This document shows positions 56,867 to 64,000 of a DNA stretch of 64,000 nt, one piece after another; position 1 is the first letter of the stretch; every line of letters begins with the position of its first letter. The stretch covers positions 1,302,001 through 1,366,000 of the forward strand of contig JAFKAC010000005.1 in NCBI GenBank assembly GCA_025766275.1, in the 5' to 3' direction. A program made the translations under genes and the position numbers. The DNA is from Lactarius indigo (taxonomy: Eukaryota > Basidiomycota > Agaricomycetes > Russulales > Russulaceae). Under the pieces are notes generated by a model. It did not search any database. It saw only the letters and a list, made by a program, of their open reading frames with translations, and was not told where the DNA came from.

Positions 56867-59800
56867 ATGACCAAACGCCGAACTGTGATAGACAGTGACA
56901 ACGAACAAAGTGGCCAAGAGGGAAGCCCATCTGCAGTTAAGCGACCTCGGCTTGATGTTGCCGAAGTCGAAGATCGGTCGCAACATCGGTCCTCGAAATC
57001 CAAATCCAAGGGAAAGGGGAAGGCAAAGGAAGACAATGACATATTGAACGACATCCGAGTCGATGACGACGACGACATCGCTACAGTACGGGGTGCACAT
57101 GCCGAGGAGGACGAGGGCGCCCAAGAGCGTTTCGAGGAGGAGCACGAGGAGTCCGTTCGTGAGTCCATACGTCAAAGGAATAGGCACCAAGGAGTAGGAT
57201 TTGGTCTCACAATTTACCTGTTTTTATCTATCCTGAGTCTTGCCTCTGATAGGGTGTCGCAAAGTTTGGTATTATTGAGGCCGTCGAGATGCACCAGTTC
57301 ATGTGCCACAAGTACCTTACTTTCAAATTCGGTCCTCAGATTAACTTCATCATCGGTGCGTAGTAACAACGCATCATAGGACATGAACAGACTTGATGAC
57401 GTTCTCATAGGTCACAATGGAAGTACGTAAGGCTCGTTGGTAGCGCGTGATACTTCTCATCTCGTGGTACAGGTGGCAAGAGTGCCGTCCTCACTGCGAT
57501 CACGGTTGCGTTGGGAGGAAAGGCCACGGCCACGGGCCGCGGGAATGGCCTCAAGGCGTTCATCCGCGAAGGTCAACCGTGCGTATCGTCTCCGTTTGAC
57601 CTCTCCGCCTTTTGTAATGGGTCACGCCGGGATCAGTGCTGCAGAAGTGTCCATTCATTTAAAAAATCAGGGCGAAGAAGCTTACAAGCACGACCTGTAC
57701 GGTGATAGCATCGTGATTACTCGCCGGTTCACCAAAGAAGGGTCATCATCATACAAGATCAAAAGCAGAGATGGCAAACTAATTTCAACTAAGCGCGAGG
57801 AGCTCTCTGCTATTTGCGATCATATGAACGTCCAAGTCGACAATCCGATGAACGTTCTCACACAAGGTACGTTTGGGACTTCAAACATTTTAGCGCCGTT
57901 ACCTGAAAGTATGGTGTAGACGCTGCTAGACAATTTTTGAGTTCTTCTCACCCATCTGATAAATACAAAGTAAGAATGATGTTTTTCAACCCCACCGTCC
58001 TAGCCTCACATACTCCAAGTTTTTCCTCCGCGGTACTCAACTTAGCCAGCTGAGTGAAGAGTATGAAACGTGTCTAGAGAATATTTCCCAAACGTCCAAG
58101 GTGCTTATGCGCAAGAAGGAAGCAATCCCCGACCTCCAGGCTCACTATAAGGAGGTCCTCACTCGCTTCGAGGAAGCGTCGAGAGCCAGAGAGCAGAGGC
58201 ATAAGGCCGATGAACTCAAGAAAGAGCTGGCATGGGCCCATGTGGCATCTAAACAAGATGTTGGTAGCTTTTTGGCCATCGCCTCACATGACTGATGTGT
58301 GTTTCTTTGGTAGGAGGTGACAGAGAGAGCTACCGAAGTGCACAAGCTACAGCAGCGCATACCAAAGATTCAACGCAGCTTGGATGAAGCTGACGTACGT
58401 GTGATAATCTGGATCCACGTAACTTGCTCAGGGCCAGGACACAGACAAAATTCGAAGCGGCTACCGCCGCCGTTCAGACGTACGACAGAGAACACGAAAA
58501 TCTGGGCAATATCGACCATCTACACGAAAGGAAGAAGGACCTAACTGAAACGATGCGGGCCAATAGAACGAAGCTCAGTGAGCTTAAGGTATTTCGAGAT
58601 TCGAGTACTTCTTATGCCGAACTGAGATTTCGTGACCATGCTAGGCCGACGAGCGCTCGATCAGCGATAATCTGTCGAACACTAAGAGTGCGATCCAGAA
58701 AATGGAAAGCCGGCTGGAGGTTGAGAAAGCCAGACTGGCAGAATACTCGCGATCCAAGCAAGACGAATTGAGCCAGCGCCTACAGGATGCGACCCTCCGT
58801 GTTCAAACCGCTGAGACGGATCTGAAACAATCGACAGAGCTTATCCGAGACAAGGAAGAGGAGGCCAACTCATTGCGTCGACAAGGCGATGGGGTTGAGA
58901 GCGAAATTCAGATCGCAAGAAACACCGTGATGGGTTTTCAAGAGCAGATCCAGCGTTGTACTGAGCAGCAAAATAATTCGCTTGTACCGTATGGGCGTGA
59001 TATCAAGAAGGTCTTGGAGCGGATTGGAGGAATGAGGTGGCACGGGCAGAAGCCGCTTGGCCCCATTGGTATCTATGTGAAAGCGAAGGATCGTGTCTGG
59101 ACCGACCTGCTGAGGAACATCCTCGGTAGTCATATGGCATCTTTTGTCGTTACGGATAGCAGAGACCTTCCCGTGTTGAAAAAGTTGTTGAGAGAGAGCG
59201 GGAAGTACGTGGGACTTCCCTTTTCCCATTCGTTCTTCCCGTGCTGACATCGATCCTCAGCCCAAACACCAGCGTGTTTGTGTCTGAAGTTGACCTCTTC
59301 GAATACAGGTCCGGAGAACCTGACCCCAAATACCCAACTGTTCTCCGCGTAATTGATGTAAGTTCTTCCAATACCTTGGTTCATACTCGATTCAGCTAAT
59401 TTTTTAGGTGACCGATGAATTTGTTCTCCGCATACTTATCAACCAAGCCAAGATTGAACGGACCCTTTTGGCTCCAACACGCAAGGCAGCAGACGATTTA
59501 TTGAGTGGTATTAACGGAGGTGGCCAATGCTTAACCGCGGATCTCTGGCGCGTGCAACGCTTCAAGTCAGTGCCCCAATGTCACCATCTAGGTGTCCTAC
59601 ATATGACTAAATCTCTATTCCAGCGATGGTGGTGGGCAATCACAGCCGATGCAACCACTTAAGTCGAACGATCCTAGGCTCTTACTCTTTACAGGAGAAA
59701 ACCCCGAGACTCAACTGCGGTTTGTTTTTACTTTCTAGCGTCGTTTCCACGAATTCACTGATTATTCGAGTTCAGACACTGGCGTGAAAAAGCGGCAGAT

Positions 59801-61515
59801 GCAGAGAAAACCCTCCATGCACTCAACTCCCGCCTGAACGAGATGCGCGACAGCTATAGGAAAATGCAACACGAGATTGAAGATCGAAAAGTATGGATGT
59901 TTCCTGTTTTACTCAATGTGATCTCCCCTTACACATGCCCTCCTAGCGCCAACGTCGAGATGTCGATCGACAACTCAATGAACTGAGAGCCTCTCGTGAC
60001 TCGCTACAGACCGAGGTTAACGACAACGTGCCCGTTGAAACTTCTGGGCTCGACGAAGCACTGCGGGTACGTGACCCACCTATACGATCCCAAGCTTTGA
60101 AACATTGTTCATCACCTGGCTTAGGACATGATAACCGAAAAGGAGTCCTTCATGGCCCAGTTTGAGAGTATTGCTGAACAGAAGGCGGTGATCGACCGAG
60201 CACAAGAACCTCTACTAAAGGAGTTGAATGATGTTAAGAAGCAAATTGATGCATTCGGTGATCGGCGGCAAGAGGCTCAGGTTGGCGTGTACTCTTGTCT
60301 CTCTTCTATCGGTACAACTCACTACTCGGCTTCAGGCCCAAATTACACAAGCTGCAGAACAGCGACTGGCTGCACAGAGTGAGCAACAGTATTGGGCTAA
60401 AAAGCTCCGCGACGAACAAAAGAAGGTTCAAGACGCACAGGAGCAGTTGGACGTTGTCCAAGCAGAGTTTGAGGTGAGTCGAAGGTAATCTTCTTCAATA
60501 TTGGCTTCCCTTATGTCCTTATTCATAGAATTGGACAGCTGAGGCAGAGCAGTACTGCACCCGTGTTGATAACCCCAGGAAAGTCCAAGTCGTCCAACGG
60601 AACCTAGACTCTGTCCAGGCAGCCTTGAAAGAGCGCGAGAGGCGGTGTGTTGTGTTCGTATGCGCAAGTGAGACACTTATTCATAAGCCACAGACAAGGC
60701 GCGTCAGTAGAGGAGATGACAGCCGAGGTCAATAGAGCACGAACCGCGCTTGAGACCGCACAAAGGGACCTGAAGAGCATGGCATCCTTGAACAGAGTAA
60801 GCCCGCAGCACCCCTCCCCTGTCACAGACCACTTATGAGTATAGGCTCTCAAGCAGTCGCTCCGTCTCCGCTTGGAAAAGTGGCACGACTTCCGTCGTCA
60901 CATCGCCTTCCGTTGTAAAGTTGTGTTCCAATACCATCTCTCAAACCGTGGGTACTTCGGCAAGGTCCTTTTCAACCACCATGATGGCACGCTGCAGCTG
61001 AAGGTACGACAGCCCCTGTTCTTCGTCTCGTCGACTCGACCAATATTCCACTTAGGTCCAAACCGAAGACCTGAACGGTACTCAAGGCGAAAGCCGCGAC
61101 AAAGATCCACGTTCCCTCAGTGGCGGCGAGAAGTCCTTTGCAACCATCTGCCTGCTTTTGGCTATGTGGGAATCCATCGGAAGCCCCATCCGGTGCCTTG
61201 GTAAGTCCTCATGACGGACTTTTGATGGTCCACGAGTTCACAGAGAAACAGATGAGTTCGACGTGTTCATGGATGCCGTCAATCGCCGCATAAGCATGAA
61301 GATGATGGTACCGGTACTTTTATGACTCCGTTAGGGCCCTGGCTGATGTTCGCCCTAGATTGACACGGCGAATTCTTCCGATGGTAAACAATACATCCTG
61401 ATTACCCCGCAGAATATGCAGAACATCCACGTTGGCCCGACCTGTGCGCGTGCACCGCATGTCAGACCCCGAACGCGGGCAGGGGACGTTAGCAGGTGGC
61501 ACATCCGCAGCATAA
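56867..61515 (+). CDS. SMC6: Structural maintenance of chromosomes protein 6 (Smc5/6 complex)
   Basis: ATPase subunit of the Smc5/6 genome-stability complex. N-tail MTKRRTVIDSDNEQSGQEG with acidic/basic runs; then GIIEAVEMHQFMCHKYLTFK, Walker A FIIGHNGSGKSAVLTAITVA LGGKA, SIHLKNQGEEAYKHDLYGDS, NPMNVLTQDAARQFLSSSHP SDKY, then long coiled coil. The hinge region includes KPLGPIGIYVKAKDRVWTDL and the second coiled coil extends to about 60980. The C-terminal head has SLSGGEKSFATICLLLAMWE (signature motif), Walker B RCLDEFDVFMDAVNRRISMK and KQYILITPQNMQNI, ending GQGTLAGGTSAA. About twenty introns; the Walker A loop is split by two of them, leaving a 12-nt microexon (57411-57422). One extra base near 61440 separates NIHVGP from PVRVHRMSDPERG. 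Confidence 0.95.
57411..57422 (+). other. 12-nt microexon encoding part of the SMC6 Walker A loop
   Basis: Acceptor TTCTCATAG ends at 57410 and donor GTACGTAA begins at 57423. Joining ATCATCG + GTCACAATGGAA + GTGGCAAGAG gives IIGHNGSGKS. Without this exon the ATP-binding loop is destroyed, so its splicing is essential for function. Confidence 0.85.
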
Positions 61516-62784
61516 TCGACGATCACCGCCCATCCACACAATACCGTACTCTCTGTACCTCAGCACCCCTCCAGTACCTCTCCCTATGATACCTAATCTA
61601 ACTAAGTAGCGAATAATCCTCATGACGATCCGATGCTCGTCGGCGCCTGTAACGTGCCTTCAACGCCTTTTGTTCTGTTCAGAACTTATTCGTTTTGCTT
61701 TGTTTTATTGGTTTAACCGCATAGACGCGCTCACACTTACGAAACCGGTGACGTTAATCCTTCATACCCGAACCCAGGGACAAACCCGGTAGCGGCCACT
61801 GTGTGCCACCGCCTACCATTTCTCAGTAGTTAAAGCCCGTCTCTTTTTCAGCCCACTGCCCACCAAATGTGTACTAGCCTCGTGTTATGGGCCAACAGAT
61901 GATCATAACCACGCCGCTCATCGACGGGCCCGCAGAACTATTGCAAAAGAAAAGGAGTCAACAAATGATTCATAGCGCACACTCGGCATTCGAATGGTGA
62001 TGGATCGATGCACCTCTCAATCTTCTGGTCTTTCTGTCCTATAGAATTCGCAAGCGTGGAAGACTCTTAGAGATTGAGTTTTTCATATTGTTTTCATCCA
62101 AGCCAGCGCTGGTGGTGTGGGCGCCTCCGGCATTTTACGCTTGGTTCCACATATCTGTGACCGGCGACGGCGGCCATACCCATGCGTAATGGCGGCTTCT
62201 TGTGCTGGAAAAGAAGCCTAAAAATTACGTTATTAACTAGGAACCCTTCTTTCTCCGATTCGCCTCCACTGTACAATCAATCGCACGAATTCATGACTCA
62301 ACAATCGTGCATTCAAACACCCTAGTCTCGCAGAGTTTCGTAACGCGGTCAATGATCACGGGGATCTGAGGGACACCTCATTGGGGTGTTTTCGTAAATG
62401 TAAATGTGTATCTTGGTATCGTTTCATGATCTCATATATCTATACGCTCAACTAGTCTTGTGTATTTTTATTTATTTTATTTTGGGGGGGGGCTCACAAA
62501 AGGGTATATTGACCGGTGATAAGAATTTGCTGAAGGGACCTTTTACAATAGCAGCGTACCACGCAGGTTATCTTGGGATGCGACACCGCATCATCATACT
62601 ATCAGATCTGCATCAGACCGAAGCGACCTCCATGACAGGACGTTTATTCGTTCCACATGGGAGCCGTGAGGGTAGTTACAATAGTCTGTAGAGGCGTGGG
62701 AGTAGGTAGGATTCTGGTTCTGTGTTATTCGGTATTACACGAAATGATATATACACTGTCATCGATTTGCCAGACTTTGGTCGG
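61516..62784. other. 1.27-kb region between two convergent genes
   Basis: Separates the 3' ends of SMC6 and the BCKDH E1 alpha gene. AT-rich in parts, with a run of nine G near 62484-62492 preceded by TTTTATTTATTTTATTTT. Short open frames (62404-62691 plus, 62094-62276 minus) have no recognisable domains. No tRNA or transposon signal found by eye. Confidence 0.5.
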
Positions 62785-64000
62785 TCATTTGGAACGTCCG
62801 AGAAGACTCTCGCCATTGTCCTTGAACTTCTTGAGCTCGGCTTTCCACGGTTCCCATACAGTCCCATATTTTCTCAGGAGCTGCGTAAGCTCTTCACGTT
62901 GTTCCTTCTGTGGGCAAGGAACGAAGTCAAATGTTACCTATGGAGAGAAGGATAAGGAAGGATACCCACGAGGTTCAGGGGCTCCTCGCCACCATACACA
63001 TCAGAAAAGATTTCATGTAGATCATGCCGTTTCAAACCCTCCGCAGTTTTGAAGGCACGCATAACGTCCTTCTTCAACGACTCTTTCAGCTCGTCTTCGT
63101 CCGAGTCGGACCACCACCCGCGATTCTTGAGAAAGAGCCTGTACCGGGCGATAGGGTTATCAATGCGCTTACGATCTTCGACCTCTTGTCGTGCGCGATA
63201 GGCAAATGAATCGTCCGACGTAGAGTGGTGGCCAACGCTGTAGGCCGTCCCAGAACAGAATTTGCATATGTTGTGAAGTGGGGGAGAGGAGAACCATACC
63301 GATATGTCATAGCTTCGACAAGTACACCCCTACCGCTCTCTACACACTTACGACGAGCTTCTCGTGTCGCACTAAGGACAGCTAGCACGTCGTTTCCATC
63401 GACGCGGATGGTGTCGATACCGTACCCAGCGCCACGGGCCGCTATCCCGTCGCCAAAATACTGCTCTGAGGACGGCGTCGATATGGCGAAACCGTTATTG
63501 CGCGCAATGAAGAGGGTCGGTGATGCAATAGTAGATGAAAATAGCATGCCCGCGTGAAAGTCACCCTCAGATGCTGCACCTTCCCCAAAATAAACTGCAG
63601 CGCAGTTTTTGCCTCTTCGCGTCGGATCACGTCGGAGCGCATAAGCAACGCCAGCTGCTTGAGGGATCTGCGTGGCCAAAGGGGACGAGATCGTGTGGAA
63701 ATGATGTTGTGGAGAGCCCCAATGCTACACTCATTGGCCCAGAGATGAGGTGATTCAGGGAAAGAGAGAAAGAATGGTACCACTGGCATCTGGCGTCCTT
63801 TACCCGCCTTATCTTGTTCGTTTCCAAAACACTGGGCCATTGCGGCATCGATTCCCCACCCGCGCCATAACAAAACACCCAGCTCACGGTATTGACCTGT
63901 GGAGGGGTTGATTCCGCAGGTGGGATTAAGTTAGTGGGGGATCTTTGCTTACCGAGTACCCTATGTGAATGTGGATCCTGTTGACTAAATAAGGTTTACA
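62785..64000 (-). CDS. Branched-chain 2-oxoacid dehydrogenase E1 alpha subunit (gene runs off the right edge)
   Basis: Mitochondrial thiamine-diphosphate enzyme subunit of valine/leucine/isoleucine breakdown. From the right edge: [41 protein letters not shown], then [30 protein letters not shown], the TPP-binding motif [20 protein letters not shown] ... [82 protein letters not shown], and the C-terminus [23 protein letters not shown] with stop at 62785-62787. The phosphorylation-loop type segment [13 protein letters not shown] identifies BCKDHA rather than pyruvate dehydrogenase. Four introns in phase, no frame break. The targeting peptide and first exons lie outside the window. Confidence 0.93.

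Noticed and set aside
62371..62392. Hairpin-like ACACC...GGTGT near the BCKDH E1 alpha 3' side
   Set aside because: Five-base stem only and intrinsic terminators are not used by RNA polymerase II; likely chance.
61516..62784. Possible tRNA or transposon remnant in the large convergent gap
   Set aside because: No cloverleaf B-box (GGTTCGANTCC), terminal repeats, poly-A tail or transposase/RT motif found by eye.
1..64000. CRISPR arrays, prophage, biosynthetic cluster, mating-type or toxin loci
   Set aside because: None of the expected repeats, core enzymes or homeodomain/pheromone-receptor signatures are present.

Overview
The window is nuclear DNA of a filamentous fungus, most likely a basidiomycete (probably Agaricomycetes). 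The genes are dense and lie on both strands, and almost all are cut by many short introns (about 45-60 nt) with GT(A/G)NGT-type donors and CTNA(A/C/T) branch sites. The content is typical of basidiomycete chromosomes: MCMBP, a DASH subunit, Pkc1 with HR1-C2-C1-C1-kinase order, an SH3/WW RasGEF, a KRE6/SKN1 glucan-synthesis protein and a Zn2Cys6 regulator. I see no transposon, CRISPR array, tRNA, rRNA or secondary-metabolite cluster. This is a housekeeping region.

Layout. 1-13.4 kb: DDB1-like (partial), a Dpb3/POLE4-type histone-fold protein, MCMBP on the opposite strand, then a minus-strand run of phosphoglucomutase (PGM2 type), HIT hydrolase, She9/Mdm33, NADPH-cytochrome P450 reductase and a membrane-anchored SET protein. 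13.7-26.4 kb: HUT1 transporter, a STYX-like pseudophosphatase, the zinc GTPase ZNG1 (CobW), the ribosome-assembly GTPase EFL1 and a Cdc25-type RasGEF. 26.7-35.4 kb: three poorly resolved unknown genes, DAD1 and PKC1. 35.8-48.2 kb: endosulfine (IGO1), a large intronless mitochondrial PPR-like protein, a Zn2Cys6 transcription factor, the SUMO E1 subunit AOS1 and a GH16 glucan-synthesis protein. 48.8-64 kb: folylpolyglutamate/dihydrofolate synthase, a Ulp2-type SUMO protease, a single-pass membrane protein, SMC6 and (partial) the branched-chain 2-oxoacid dehydrogenase E1 alpha subunit.

How the genes relate. There are no operons. Several start codons face each other across short shared promoters: the POLE4-like gene and MCMBP (about 116 bp), STYX and ZNG1 (108 bp), PKC1 and an unknown gene, the membrane protein and SMC6. 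Functional neighbours that may or may not be accidental are replication factors at the left end (DDB1, Dpb3-like, MCMBP) and SUMO/genome-stability factors at the right (AOS1, Ulp2, SMC6).

Two things stand out. First, at least ten strongly conserved genes contain isolated one-base frame breaks. They are mostly single-base insertions, with family-conserved protein continuing at once in the next frame. This looks like residual sequencing or assembly error rather than decay, but FOL3 and ULP2 carry several each and deserve a check. Second, the splicing has unusual details: internal microexons of 8, 12 and 14 nt (the 12-nt one encodes part of the SMC6 Walker A loop) and two GC-AG introns, one of them a multiple of three without a stop. 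I did not find a clearly new biological system. The best candidates for unknown biology are the uncharacterised genes at 26.7-28.1, 33.8-35.4 and 55.1-56.4 kb. All intron-exon structures were built by hand from splice signals and family conservation.
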